Positions 22,566-35,200 of a stretch of 64,000 nt of DNA are shown one piece after another (within the stretch, counting starts at the first letter, position 1; the number at the start of each line of letters is the position of its first letter). This DNA comes from Eledone cirrhosa (Eukaryota; Mollusca; Cephalopoda; Octopoda; Eledonidae): NCBI GenBank assembly GCA_964016885.1, contig OZ024744.1, positions 28,586,108-28,650,107 of the forward strand, in the 5' to 3' direction. The translations under genes were made by a program, and so were the position numbers. Under the pieces are notes generated by a model, which saw nothing but the letters and a program-made list of their open reading frames with translations, was not told the origin of the DNA and ran no database searches.

Positions 22566-22599
22566 GTGGTCTTTCCCATCTTTTCCACTCCTTTTCAAC

Positions 22600-25500
22600 A
22601 TGACCTCACTCAGAATAGGCAGCATAAATGCGCGTGGCTTGGGGTCGTCATGGAAGCAGGGCCACCTGCTCAACGACCTCAGGTGACTAAACATAGATGT
22701 AGTGGCCATCAGCGAGACCAGAATCTCCGAAGCACAGGCTTTCGCACCGATCTTCGGCGGCTACGGTGTGTACGCATCTCCCAGCCGTCCGGGATCGGGG
22801 GAGGAGTTGCTGTGCTTTTTCGGAGACGTTTGGATCTTGCCATACGGGCCATCTTCCTGGACCCAGAAGGTAAGTTGGTGGTGCTGTACGTGACCAGCGG
22901 AGACGGGCAAGCTTTCAGGTTAGTGGCCGTCTATGCCCCGACAGGAGCAGGGCGGCCTGATTTCTTCCGGCGTCTGGAGACCTTTCTTGGAACGTCCCGC
23001 TCTTTAGTGTTAGTGGGCGACTGGAACGGGATCTTAGATGCACGCTGGGATTGTGTGGGATTAGTGGATAGGGAAGGAGGGCGCAAGAGTCTCACCAACC
23101 TGCTCAGACGTTTTGAACTGTCTGACAGGTACCGAATGGATTTCCCGAATGTACCAATGTGGACTTGGACAAATCGCATAAGGTCATCCAAATCATATCT
23201 AGATAGAGTATTTTGTAGGGAAATAGATAGGTCTAGCATAGGCTGTCCACAATTCAAGATAGTCAGCTACACGGACCACAAATTCGTGATCTGTGTGCTT
23301 GACTTAGATAGGCTTCATAGACAAGGACCCGGCTACTGGAAGCTAAACGCGTCCTTACCAGCGCGCAAGGCCTACAGAGACCGGATTAGCGAACTAGTTA
23401 AGCGGGCGTTGACGGGGGCCATCGTCAACAACAAGTGGTGGTTTGCTCTGAAAAGAGCAATTAGAATAGAGTCCATTAGGTTTAGTAAGACTTTAGCAAT
23501 ATAGAAAAATAGAGCAGAGGGAGAATTAGTTAGAAAATTAGATGAGGCGCTTAGCAAAGGCATCGCGACCGACGTACTTGCGGCGAAATTGGCCCTTGAC
23601 CAATTCTTCAATGCAAAGCACGAAGGCTGCGTTGTCAGAGCTAGGGTGCGTGCTCTCAAACACGAGGGGACGAAAGCCGTTCAATGGGCCCGAGTGGCGG
23701 AGGCGCGTCGTTGCAACAAAGCCACGATCCGGTCTTTGGTGGACCACGACGGGCGCATGCTACTCGATCCCGGGCAAATGTGTGAAGCTTTTCAGCGACA
23801 CTTCGCTCAACTGTTCGGGGGCAGTGGCGGGCCGGATCGAGGGATGAACTTTAGTGTCTACCTCGACGGACTGCCGCGGCTTTCGGCCACTGAGGCGGAG
23901 TGTTGCGAAAAGCCGATAACAACCGCTGAAGTACGGGATGCAATGACTAGTTGCACAAGGGGTAAATCACCTGGTTTGGATGGTCTGCCCTATGAACTTT
24001 ACGTACAAATGCCAAACTTGTTCGGAGGCCTCTTGGCGGACGTCTACTGCAACTGGCAACAGAACGGGAGAATTCCCAGCTCTGTGAGCCGAGGAGCGGT
24101 GGCGCTGCTGAGAAAGGATCCGAACAAGGGGGATAACATAGATAATTTTAGGCCCATAACTCTGCTAAACACAGAGTTCAAGATTTTGGCCAAGGTGCTA
24201 GCAAAGAGGTTGGCGCTTGTCGTTGGTGGTCTGGTGGGAGAGGCACAGACATGCGCCATTCCCGACAGATCCATCCACGACAACCTCCACCTCATGCGAT
24301 ACATCGTAGAGAGGGTAGCTAGGGAACCTGGCACGGGTGGGTCTTTGATCAATTTAGATCAGTCGAAAGCCTTCGATGGGTCGACCATCGTTACCTAGCG
24401 GCAGTCCTGAGGGCGGCTGGCTTTGGGCCCGTCTTCAGAGGCTGGATCGCTGCCATGCACAGCGACATCTGCTCTGTAGTGAGAGTGAACGGTCACCTTT
24501 CGGAACCGTTCAACATCATGCGCTCGGTCCACCAAGGATGTCCCCTCTCGTCCCTATTGTACGTATTGACTCTCGAGCCATTACTGCACAAACTGGAGAC
24601 GTTGAGGGGCGTCCCGCGCGAACTAGGATGCGGAAGATCCGTGTCAGCATATGCCGACGATGTCACCGTAGTGGTGTCGAACGCCAAACACATCAAGGCG
24701 ATCGGCACTACACTAAGAGAATACGAAGCGGTGACAGGAGCAATGATCAACCAGGAAAAGTCAGTGGGCCTGCAGCTCGGCACCTGGAGAGGCAGGTCCA
24801 TGCCGTCCAACAGCGTCGTCGGGCGCTGGACGGACGGACCGGTTAAATTACTAGGGGTCTGGTTCGGTCCAGACCTCCAGACGGACAAAAACTGGGACGA
24901 GGTGACGAGCAGGGTGGCTTCCCTCACCCAGAAATGTGCCGAGAGGAAGCTATCCCTGAAAGGTCGAGCGGAGGTGGCGAATGCGTACATCGCATCCGTC
25001 ATCTACTACCGCCTGACCGTCGTACCTTGTCCTCAGCCCCGCCTGACTGCGCTGGAGCGTTTGCTCTTTCGCTTTTTGTGGAAGGGACGCGCTCCGATGG
25101 TCAGGAGGTCCATCTGCTGTCAAGACCCACTACGTGGAGGGCTGGGCATGCCGTGGCTGATGATGCGCAGACACGCGCTCAGGCTACGACATCTCCACCT
25201 CTTCCTCGACGGTGATCAGGTGTGGTCGCCGTTTGCGAGACACGTATTTCCCCAGCTCGTTTCCTTGACGGAGCTGCAGTCCTGGGTCAAGCGAAGACCG
25301 AGAGGGAGCGCTTGGAGACTGGAATGTGTTCAGGCGCTCACAGCCCTCGACCAATCGGGCAATGTGATCGGTGGAAACTCCACCTTGGCGTTCTATAGGG
25401 GATTAGTGGAGGGGAAGAGCGACGACATACTTGGAGAAACTCTAGGCGTCGACGAAAATCAACTAGCGAATCTCTTCGGAAGGACTTTCGGGCCGGGGCC

Positions 25501-26017
25501 TATGGACAACTTCCAGAAATCCCTGGCCTGGCAGTGCTACCGAGGAGCTTTGCCAGTTCGGGATAAACTCTACAGGCATGGAGGTGTCGTCAGCCGGGCA
25601 TGTCCGAGATGCGCGCAGGGCGACGAAACTGTCCTGCACGCACTCGTCCAGTGTCCGAGCATTGCTGACTTGTGGGTTTATGTCGAACACCTGCTGTCAC
25701 GTGTAGGACGGATCCAGCTATCAGCTGAGTCCATCGTGAGGATTGCCCCAACCCCTTCCTTTAGCCGGGAGGGGCAGGCAGTTTTTATCTGTCTGGTGGC
25801 CATGGCGAAAGAGATAGTATGGTGGACACGTTTGAAAGGGCTGAAGACGAGCACTTACCTCTTCGGTGATGCTCTGATTAACTTTTTCAAATTTCATTTG
25901 AAAAGGAAAATCAGGGTAGAGAGGGAAGTGCTCTCTTCCCAGCATTTTGTTGAAAGATGGGTGAGAGAAGCAAGTATGGCCCGAATGAATGGGCCTTCTC
26001 TGAGTATGTGTCTGTAA
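22600..26017 (+). pseudogene. ORF2 of copy 2: endonuclease/RT with four lesions
   Basis: Starts MTSLRIGSINARGLG at 22600. Lesions: TGA at 22684-22686 (TCA in copy 3), loss of one G in a G run near 22795 (shared with copy 3, absent from E1), TAG at 23502-23504, and a one-base loss near 24378 inside the motif A segment (AFDG instead of AFDRVDH). From about 24380 it is open to 26017 with QGCPLSSLLY, YADDV (about 24650), and a C-terminal CCHC, CPRCAQGDETVLHALVQC (about 25600). Full length would be about 1,139 residues. Inactive as it stands. Confidence 0.87.
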
Positions 26018-26260
26018 ATTAAAGGTGGAAAACTGGGAGAGGGCACTTGCCCTGGTGGTCAGGGCCACTGTGGTCTTTTAATGGGCTTTCTCCACAAATG
26101 TCCCTCGGAAGTCTCCCCCCTATTGGGGAATTTTTCTTTGTTATTTTATTTCAACCTCTGTTCTTTTTACACGCAGAAATGCCCATTTGTACCGTCCTGT
26201 ATTGTCCTGTACTGTCCTTAATGTCTACTTTATGTAAACCCTTGTTGTTAATAAAGAAAA

Positions 26261-26261
<1 letters not shown>

Positions 26262-26317
<56 letters not shown>
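26262..26317. repeat. (ATT)n between copies 2 and 3
   Basis: About 55 bases of ATT acting as the tail of copy 2 and the 5' neighbour of copy 3. Confidence 0.95.
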
Positions 26318-26318
<1 letters not shown>

Positions 26319-26526
26319 GGCGACCTACGTAGGAAATCGTATCATAGTGAGCTCCGCAAAGGTTTGTTATTTCCGTTTGTTAAAAATTGCCATTTATGGA
26401 AAATTTTATTGTTAACTGTTTATAAGCACACATACATTGTTTTCCGAAAAGGACACCCAAAAAGATTGGGGCCTTGTGCCCAAAATTTTAACTTTTATTA
26501 TTATCCAAAAATTTCTTTGAGAAAAA

Positions 26527-28483
26527 ATGGCTAATTCCCCTCTGCACGAAGCAGCTGAAAGCCTTCCTCACAAAATAACACCTCACACCGACACCACCAT
26601 TGTAAATGTTACTACGTTTGCCAACACAAATAAAATATAAGCAGTAGCAATAATTTAAATTTGTCTCAGGCAGACATTCATTTCCCGCCATTGCCAATGA
26701 CTGCAGGTGTTAAATCCTCCACCACCACCACCACCGCGACAACCACCACCCCCTCCACCACCGCGACAACAGAAACAAAAGAAGAAAAAAATTAATTAAC
26801 TCATGATGTCGAAATGAAATCAAGCAAAATGGACTCTTCCGCACCAAAGACGACTGACGTCACCACCACCACAACTGAAACTAAAATTAATATTAACACA
26901 AGTAACGATAGCAACAACAACAACAATGACATTATAACCCCCCCCCCCCGCCTCAATTTCGCCAGAGTAGCAAAACAATTTGAAGCATTCACGGTAACTC
27001 AAGACGATTAAGAAAATGCCAAACAAATGGTAAAGAAAAATGGGTACAGGGTCAGCCTCCCCCCCCACCTAATAAAATGGAGCATCGGCGCCTATGCACC
27101 GTGTCGTATAGAACAATAAATGTAAAATCGCGCCGAGTGGAACGGGCATCCGAGTCCTAAATCCAAAAAGCTTTGGGACATGTGTGGGCAAGAAAAATCC
27201 ACATCAGACGTGGGCAAAAGTATGGAACCGTGGATGTGTTCTTTGAAACACCAGAGGAGGCTAGAGAACACTCCATGGCCCCATTAAAAAGTGACGACTT
27301 CACACTCGTCCCAAGCTATTGTGGCCAGAGACCCGTAAAGATCAGGGTGACCCACGTTCCACCGGCCATCGAAATTCCCTGGCTAATAGCGGCTGTCCTC
27401 GCCGGCATCGAAGCCAACACGAAAATAATAGCAATAGCAAAAGAAAAGCAGGAAAACTGGTCCGGATCTGGGATGGAGCTCCTAATCCAAGCGGACCAAA
27501 AAAGCATTGAGGAGATCCCAGAGGTAATAGACCTCACTGACGGCAGCCACCTCACGGTAATTGTCGAGGGCAGAAGTCCTAGGTGTGTCGTTTGTGGTGA
27601 AGGAACCCACCTAAGGGCTTTCTGCCCTCAGGCTAAAAAGTTGAGGTCACCTCTCCTACCCACCCAGTGACACAACCATCAACACCACCAGTAGCAGAGA
27701 TGGCAGCAACAACTGTAGCAGCAACAACAGAAGCAACTATAACAGCAACAACCCCAGCAACAGTAGCAAAACCAACACCACCCAACGCTACAGAACTAGC
27801 ACCAGCGCCTACACCATCCACCACACCACAACCAAAACTAACGGCTGTGGAGGATTTTCCACTCCCCGGCCTATCACAACTGGAGACAGATTGTGACGAC
27901 GAGGAGTGGGAAACGATATCCGGAAAAAAAAAGAAACCAAAAAAGAAAAAATTCTCTTCCTTCCCCCTCCAAAAACAAAATACAGAGGGAAACAAATAAA
28001 TTAAGAAACAAAAAAGTTAGGACAGATATGCCACCATCCACACCAGCATCACCAATCCCATCAACCCAAACACCAACACCATCATTAACCCCAGCACCAC
28101 CATCACCTACAGCACAAAAGTCACCAAAATGCGAAACAGAAACAAACCCACAACAAACGCAAACAAAACAAAACAACCAAAACGATACACACTACACAGC
28201 ATTAAATTTGAACAACAAGCAATTATTACACTACATCCAACACAACACCAGCATCACAGAAAAAGACTACACAACAACCCCAAAATTCACACCACCTCCA
28301 CACATACAAATCACTCGCATCACACAGAAAACGTACATGACACTAAAACAAAAATTCCCCAAAGACATCGGAAACTTCCGACAAGCACTCTCCAGGAGGA
28401 TTTATAAGGACATCCTTCCTGAGGAGGCCACAAGCAGTGAAAAGGATGGAAAAACTGTCCTTCCCCTACGAGAAGTAAGGTAA
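26527..28483 (+). pseudogene. ORF1 of copy 3, several frame breaks
   Basis: Starts MANSPLHEAAESLPHK at 26527. The N-terminal third is broken in A-rich and C-rich runs (26625-26960) and by TAA at 27009. It is open at 27173-27670 with the LVPSYCGQRPVKIRVTHVPP block and the knuckle CVVCGEGTHLRAFC, then shifted at 27660-27670 by one lost C, and again near 27995 as in copy 2. The C-terminal block ends LPLREVR at 28483. Confidence 0.78.
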
Positions 28484-28517
28484 GTGGTCTTTCCCATCTT
28501 TTCCACTCCTTTTCAAC

Positions 28518-31500
28518 ATGACCTCACTCAGAATAGGCAGCATAAATGCGCGTGGCTTGGGGTCGTCATGGAAGCAGGGCCACCTGCTCAACGACCTCAG
28601 GTCACTAAACATAGATGTAGTGGCCATCAGCGAGACCAGAATCTCCGAAGCACAGGCTTTCGCACCGATCTTCGGCGGCTACGGTGTGTACGCATCTCCC
28701 AGCCGCCCGGGATCGGGGGAGGAGTTGCTGTGCTTTTTCGGAGACGTTTGGATCTTGCCATACGGGCCATCTTCCTGGACCCAGAAGGTAAGTTGGTGGT
28801 GCTGGACGTGATCAGCGGAGACGGGCAAGCTTTCAGGTTAGTGGCCGTCTATGCCCCGACAGGAGCAGGGCGGCCTGATTTCTTCCGGCGTCTGGAGACC
28901 TTTCTTGGAACGTCCCGCTCTTTAGTGTTAGTGGGCGACTGGAACGGGATCTTAGTTACACGCTGGGATTGTGTGGGATTAGTGGATAGGGAAGGAGGGC
29001 GCAAGAGTCTCACCAACCTGCTCAGACGTTTTGAACTGTCTGACAGGTACCGAATGGATTTCCCGAATGTACCAATGTGGACTTGGACAAATCGCATAAG
29101 GTCATCCAAATCATATCTAGATAGAGTATTTTGTAGGGAAATAGATAGGTCTAGCATAGGCTGTCCACAATTCAAGATAGTCAGCTACACGGACCACAAA
29201 TTCGTGATCTGTGTGCTTGACTTAGATAGGCTTCATAGACAAGGACCCGGCTACTGGAAGCTAAATGCGTCCTTACCAGCGCGCAAGGCCTACAGAGACC
29301 GGATTAGCGAACTAGTTAAGCGGGCGTTGACGGGGGCCATCGTCAACAACAAGTGGTGGTTTGCTCTGAAAAGAGCAATTAGAATAGAGTCCATTAGGTT
29401 TAGTAAGACTTTAGCAATAGAGAAAAATAGAGCAGAGGGAGAATTAGTTAGAAAATTAGATGAGGCGCTTAGCAAAGGCATCGCGACCGACGTACTTGCG
29501 GCGAAATTGGCCCTTGACCAATTCTTCAATGCAAAGCACGAAGGCTGCGTTGTCAGAGCTAGGGTGCGTGCTCTCAGACACGAGGCGACGAAAGCCGTTC
29601 AATGGGCCCGAGTGGCAGAGGCGCGTCGTGGCAACAAAGCCACGATCCGGTTTTGGTGGACCACGACGGGCGCATGCTACTCGATCCCGGGCAAATGTGT
29701 GAAGCTTTTCAGCGACACTTCGCTCAACTGTTCGGGGGCAGTGGCGGGCCGGATCGAGGGATGGACTTTAGTGTCTACCTCGACGGACTGCCGCGGCTTT
29801 CGGCCACTGAGGCGGAGTGTTGCGAAAAGCCGATAACAACCGCTGAAGTACGGGATGCAATGACTAGTTGCTCAAGGGGTAAATCACCTGGTTTGGATGG
29901 TCTGCCCTATGAACTTTACGTACAAATGCCAAACTTGTTCGGAGGCCTCTTGGCGGACGTCTACTGCAACTGGCAACAGAACGGGAGAATTCCCAGCTCT
30001 GTGAGCCGAGGAGCGGTGGCGCTGCTGAAGAAGGATCCGAACAAGGGGGATAACATAGATAATTTTAGGCCCATAACTCTGCTAAACACAGAGTTCAAGA
30101 TTTTGGCCAAGGTGCTAGCAAAGAAGTTGGCGCTTGTCGTTGGTGGTCTGGTGGGAGAGGCACAGACATGCGCCATTCCCGACAGATCCATCCACGACAA
30201 CCTCCACCTCATGCGATACATCGTAGAGAGGGTAGCTAGGGAATCTGGCACGGGTGGGTCTTTGATCAATTTAGATCAGTCGAAAGCCTTCGATAGGGTT
30301 GACCATCGTTACCTAGCGGCAGTCCTGAGGGCGGCTGGCTTTGGGCCTGTCTTCAGAGGCTGGATCGCTGCCATGCACAGCGACATCTGCTCTGTAGTGA
30401 GAGTGAACGGTCACCTTTCGGAACCGTTCAACATCATGCGCTCGGTCCACCAAGGATGTCCCCTCTCGTCCCTATTGTACGTATTGACTCTCGAGCCATT
30501 ACTGCACAAACTGGAGAGGTTGAGGGGGGTCCCGCGCGAACTAGGATGCGGAAGATCCGTGTCAGCATATGCCGACGATGTCACCGTAGTGGTGTCGAAC
30601 GCCAAACACATCGAGGCGATCGGCACTACACTAAGAGAATACGAAGCGGTGACAGGAGCAATGATCAACCAGGAAAAGTCAGTGGGCCTGCAGTTCGGCA
30701 CCTGGAGAGGCAGGTCCATGCCGTCCATCAGCGTCGTCGGGCGCTGGACGGACGGACCGGTTAAATTGCTAGGGGTCTGGTTCGGTCCAGACCTCCAGAC
30801 GGACAAAAACTGGGACGAGGTGACGAGCAGGGTGGCTTCTCTCACCCAGAAATAGGCCGAGAGGAAGCTATCCCTGAAAGGTCGAGCGGAGGTGGCGAGT
30901 GCGTACATCGCATCCGTCATCTACTACCGGCTGACCGTTGTACCTTGTCCTAAGCCCCGCCTGACTGCGCTGGAGCGTTTGCTCTTTCGCTTCTTGTGGA
31001 AAGGACGCGCTCCGATGGTCAGGCGGTCCATCTGCTGTCAACACCCGCTACGTGGAGGGCTGGGCATGCCGTAGCTGATGATGCGCAGACACTTGCTCAG
31101 GCTACGACATCTCCACCTCTTCCTCGACTGTGATCAGGTGTGGTCGCCGTTTGCTAGACACGTTTTTCCCCAGCTCATCTCCTTGACGGAGCTGCAGTCC
31201 TGGGTCAAGCGAAGACCGAGAGGGAGCGCTTGGAGACTGGAATGTCTTCAGGCGCTCACAGCCCTCGACCAATCGGGCAATGTGATCGGTGGAAACTCCA
31301 CCTTGGCGTTCTATAGGGGATTAGTGGAGGGGAAGAGCGACGACGTACTTGGAGAAACTCTAGGCGTCGACGAAAATCAACTAGCCAATCTCTTCGGAAG
31401 GACTTTCGGGCCGGGGCCTATGGACAACTTCCAGAAATCCCTGGCCTGGCAGTGCTACCGAGGAGCTCTGCCAGTTCGGGATAAACTCTACAGGCATGGA

Positions 31501-31935
31501 GGTGCCGTCAGCCGGGCATGTCCGAGATGCGCGCAGGGCGACGAAACCGTCCTGCACGCACTCGTCCAGTGTCCGAGCATTGCTGACTTGTGGGTTTATG
31601 TCGAACACCTGCTGTCACGTGTAGGACCTACCCAGCTATCAGCTGAGTCCATCGTGAGGATTGCCCCGCCCCCTTCCTTTAGCCTGGAAGGGCAGGCAGT
31701 TTTTATCTGTCTGGTGGCCATGGCGAAAGAGATAGTATGGTGGACACGTTTGAAAGGGCTGAAGACGAGCACTTACCTATTCGGTGATGCCCTGATTAAC
31801 TTTTTCAAATTTCATTTGAAAAGGAAAATCAGGGTAGAGAGGGAAGTTCTCTCTTCCCAGCATTTTGTTGAAAGATGGGTGAGAGAAGCAAGTATGGCCC
31901 GAATGAATGGGCCTTCTCTGAGTATGTGTCTGTAA
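28518..31935 (+). pseudogene. ORF2 of copy 3: endonuclease/RT with four lesions
   Basis: Starts at 28518 with the same residues as copy 2. Lesions: one G lost in a G run near 28715 (shared with copy 2), one base lost near 29651, TAG at 30853-30855 and TAG at 31072-31074, both at Trp codons in E1 and copy 2 or a related codon. Nuclease motifs GDWNGIL, YLDRVF and YTDHKF and RT motifs LDQSKAFDRVDH, QGCPLSSLLY and YADDV are all readable, as is the C-terminal CCHC near 31520. Because half of the lesions are private, the element was probably already dead when the pair formed, then decayed further. Confidence 0.87.
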
Positions 31936-32178
31936 ATTAAAGGTGGAAAACTGGGAGAGGGCACTTGCCCTGGTGGTCAGGGCCACTGTGGTCTTTTAAT
32001 GGGCTTTCTCCACAAATGTCCCTCGGAAGTCTCCCCCCTATTGGGGAATTTTTCTTTGTTATTTTATTTCAACCTCTGTTCTTTTTACACCCAGAAATGC
32101 CCATTTGTACCGTCCTGTATTGTCCTGTACTGTCCTTAATGTCTACTTTATGTAAACCCTTGTGGTTAATATAGAAAA

Positions 32179-32218
<40 letters not shown>
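32179..32218. repeat. (ATT)n shared by copy 3 tail and R4/Dong-like copy B tail
   Basis: A single run of about 39 bases is the 3' neighbour of two elements on opposite strands. Confidence 0.95.
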
Positions 32219-32219
<1 letters not shown>

Positions 32220-35200
32220 CTTGAATCTCAGTCATTGATGTTGGTTAACTGGAAAGTCCGTTGGATTGAATATCAAGCCACTACCTGCAGCCTCAGATAT
32301 TCAGGACGTATCGGTTGGTTCTTGCCGTTCCAAGCAAGCATGCCTTTTGAAGCGTTCCAAAAAGCGTGAAGGGGCCGATTTTCTTTAACCATCCCTGGAA
32401 ATCTTTGGAGATAGTCCCCAGTGCGCCTATGACAATCGGGATCACTTTGACTTCATGGCAGTTCCAAATCCTTTTCACCTCCCACTTTAGGTCCTGGTAT
32501 CGGTTAATTTTCTCCCTCTCCTTCTCTTGCACTCTCGTGTCGAACGGGCAGGCCACATCCACAATCAGGCACGATCTTTTTTCTTTGTCCACAACCACCA
32601 GGTCAGGTCTATTGTGTTCCAGTTTTTTGTCCGTCTGTATCCTAAAATCCCACAGCACCTTCACCTGACTGTTCTCCATCACCGCCTCTGGCTTATGCTC
32701 ATACCATTTCTCAGAATGTGGTAGATTGTTTACTTTGCACAGGTGCCAGTGGATCACCCTGCCCATCACATCGTGTCTCCAGCCCTTATAGTGGGTCTGG
32801 GCTAGGTGTTTACACTCGGACACAATGTGAGCCACAGTCTCCTCTCTCCACAGATCCTGCACAGTGGGCTAGCCTCCTCCTTGTAGATATGGTGCTTCAA
32901 CCACTTCGTTTTGAGGGCCTGCACCTGCGCAGCCATTAGCATTCCTTCTGTAGCCTTTTTGAGGTCTCCTCTTCTCAACCAGTTCCATGTCTGTGGATCT
33001 CTAAATTCAGTTTTCTCAAAGAAGGTACTATGAAGGGATTTTCCCTTAAGGCTGCTCTTCCTCCTTGATGTTATTTCCTCCTTGGGTATCCCCTGGCCTA
33101 CTGTCCCCTCCTTCAGTACAGCTCTGAGCATTGGCTCCTTACTATAGGTCACGTATTTGTATAGGTTGTTTTTCTCCATCTGAACACAGTCCTCTATGCT
33201 GATAAGACCTCTTCCACCCTCAGATCTCCTTAGGTAGAGTCTATCGACATCACTCCTCTTGTGGAACATGTTGTAGATAGTCAATAGCTTCCTAGTCTTC
33301 CTATCCATTTCTTTTTGTTCAGCAACATTCCATCTCAGAATTCCCGCACTGTACCTAATAATAGACACAGCTCGGGAATTTACTGCGCTTATGGCATTTC
33401 TGCTGTTCAGATGTGACTTCAATACGCTCCTTACTCTCCGAATGTATTCAGTTCTTAACAATTCCTTCATTTTTTTGTTCTTTATGCCATCAGCCTCCAG
33501 AACGCCCAAATACTTGTATCCTTCCTCAGAGTCAATTTCCTTTATCATCTCACCTGTTGGTATCTGGATCCCGTTACTTCTGCTCAACCTACCCCTCCTC
33601 ATCACAATGACTCCACATTTACCAATACCAAACTGCATACATATATCACTGCTGAAAATACGGACAGTGTCAACAAGCACATCCAACTCCTTCTCACTTT
33701 TCCCGAAGAGCTTAAGATCGTCCATGAAGAGGAGGTGATTGATGGTAAGCTCTCCCCTTCCCAACTTGTATCCTGCTCTCACTTTTCGCAGCATAATGGT
33801 CAAGGGTATCAGGGCAAGGACAAACAACAGAGGGGACAGGCTATCTCCCTCGAAGATACCTCTCTTGATCTTCACGCTTCCCAAGGATACTCCAGTTGAT
33901 GTCAACTCTGTCTCCCAGGACCCCATACTCCTGCCCAGCAACTGTCTGATGTTATCTGCCACCCTGAAGATCTCCAGGCTTTTGGTGATCCAGGAATGAG
34001 GCACCATGTCAAATGCCTTTCTGTAGTCTATCCATCCCATGGCAAGATCAGTGTGTCTCCTCCTGCAATTCCCCATTACCATCTTATCAATAAGCAACTG
34101 GTCCTTTGTACCACGTGACTTCTTTCGGCATCCTTTCTGTTCGTCCGGCAACAAGTTGTTTGTGTGGAGGTGATGGTAGATTTCCTCAGACACAATGCTC
34201 GTCAACAGTTTCCACATTACGGGCAGACATGTGATAGGTCTATAGTTGGTAACATCATTACCCTTGATTCGGTCTTTCATTATCAGAACTGTGGTACCTT
34301 TTGTCAACCACTCTGGCACCTCACCCGACACCAAGCAGTCATTGAACATGGCCGTCAGCTTCGGGTGGAGGGATGTTAAATGTTTAATCCAATACCCCTG
34401 CACACCATCTGGGCCTGGTGATTTCCAGTTGGTTAGTTTTTTGGCTTGCCCCTTAAGAGTTTCAACTGTGATACTCAAATCAGTCTGTTGCTGTGCCTGC
34501 TCACCGATCTCCCTCTGTACTGTCTCAATCCACCCTGCCTGGGCATTGTGTCTAACATCCTGCTCCCATATTCCTCTCCAGAATGTTTTAGCTTGTTCCG
34601 CCCCAGGGATCAAGTCGTTGCCTCTTTCTTTCCCCTCAAGCTGTCCAAACAGCATCTTCTGGTTGTTGTCGAACATGCGGTTCTGTTTATACTGACTGAC
34701 TCTGTTCTCGTATCGCCTGATTTTGGCACTCTTTGCTACAATGCGTTGCTTCAATTCCTCTATGATAATATTTAGCTTTTTACTCCTAGTTTTGTATTTT
34801 ATTTCCAGTCTATTTTTAGTGCCTATGTTTTTTAGTGTCCCATTCAGTAGTGACTCAAGCTTTCCTATGTCATTTCTCATTTCCCCGATTTGCCCACTCA
34901 GTCGCTTCTTCCACCACGGCTCTGCTCTTTCTTGTCTGTTGTTTCCTCTCGCTTTTATACCAAGTAGTTTCCTCACCGTATTTGCTGTTGCTTTGAGGAT
35001 ATTGTTGCACTGGTGAAGACTCATCGCCTCAAGATATGGGATGACTTTGTTTACCTTAGCTGTTGTTTCTTTTAACTTTTTCCTGTCTACAAATCTTAGG
35101 TTCATAGGTCTCCCACTATCATTGTTCAACTCATCTACCACTAAATTTAGGATGTCAACCGAATCTTGTCCTAGCCCGTCAGCATTCATCTCCTCAGTGG

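Larger units (their letters stand above)
20369..26267 (+). mobile_element. Tx1-like non-LTR retrotransposon copy 2, full length
   Basis: Begins ggcgacctacgtagtaaatc, has a 5' UTR of about 200 bases, ORF1, ORF2 and a 3' UTR with ctcccccctattgggga, and ends ttaataaagaaaacattatt plus (ATT)n. The following copy 3 starts after the (ATT)n run with the same first bases, so the pair is head to tail. No target-site duplication can be defined because both edges are ATT triplets. Confidence 0.9.
26318..32178 (+). mobile_element. Tx1-like non-LTR retrotransposon copy 3, full length
   Basis: Starts ggcgacctacgtaggaaatc and ends ttaatatagaaaacattatt plus (ATT)n. Nearly identical to copy 2 over its whole length by eye, with private substitutions, a shorter Pro-rich linker in ORF1 and its own nonsense codons. 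Its tail abuts the 3' end of R4/Dong-like copy B, which lies on the other strand. Confidence 0.9.

Noticed and set aside
22566..23504. Frame starting MVFPIFSTPFQHDLTQ as the start of ORF2
   Set aside because: The first 80 or so residues are the wrong frame; the conserved endonuclease start is MTSLRIGSINARGLG at 22600, and the two join only because of the one-base loss near 22795.
24493..25002. Antisense open frames over ORF2 (169 and 102 residues) that recur in every copy
   Set aside because: They recur because the copies are nearly identical, not because of independent constraint; no known domain.
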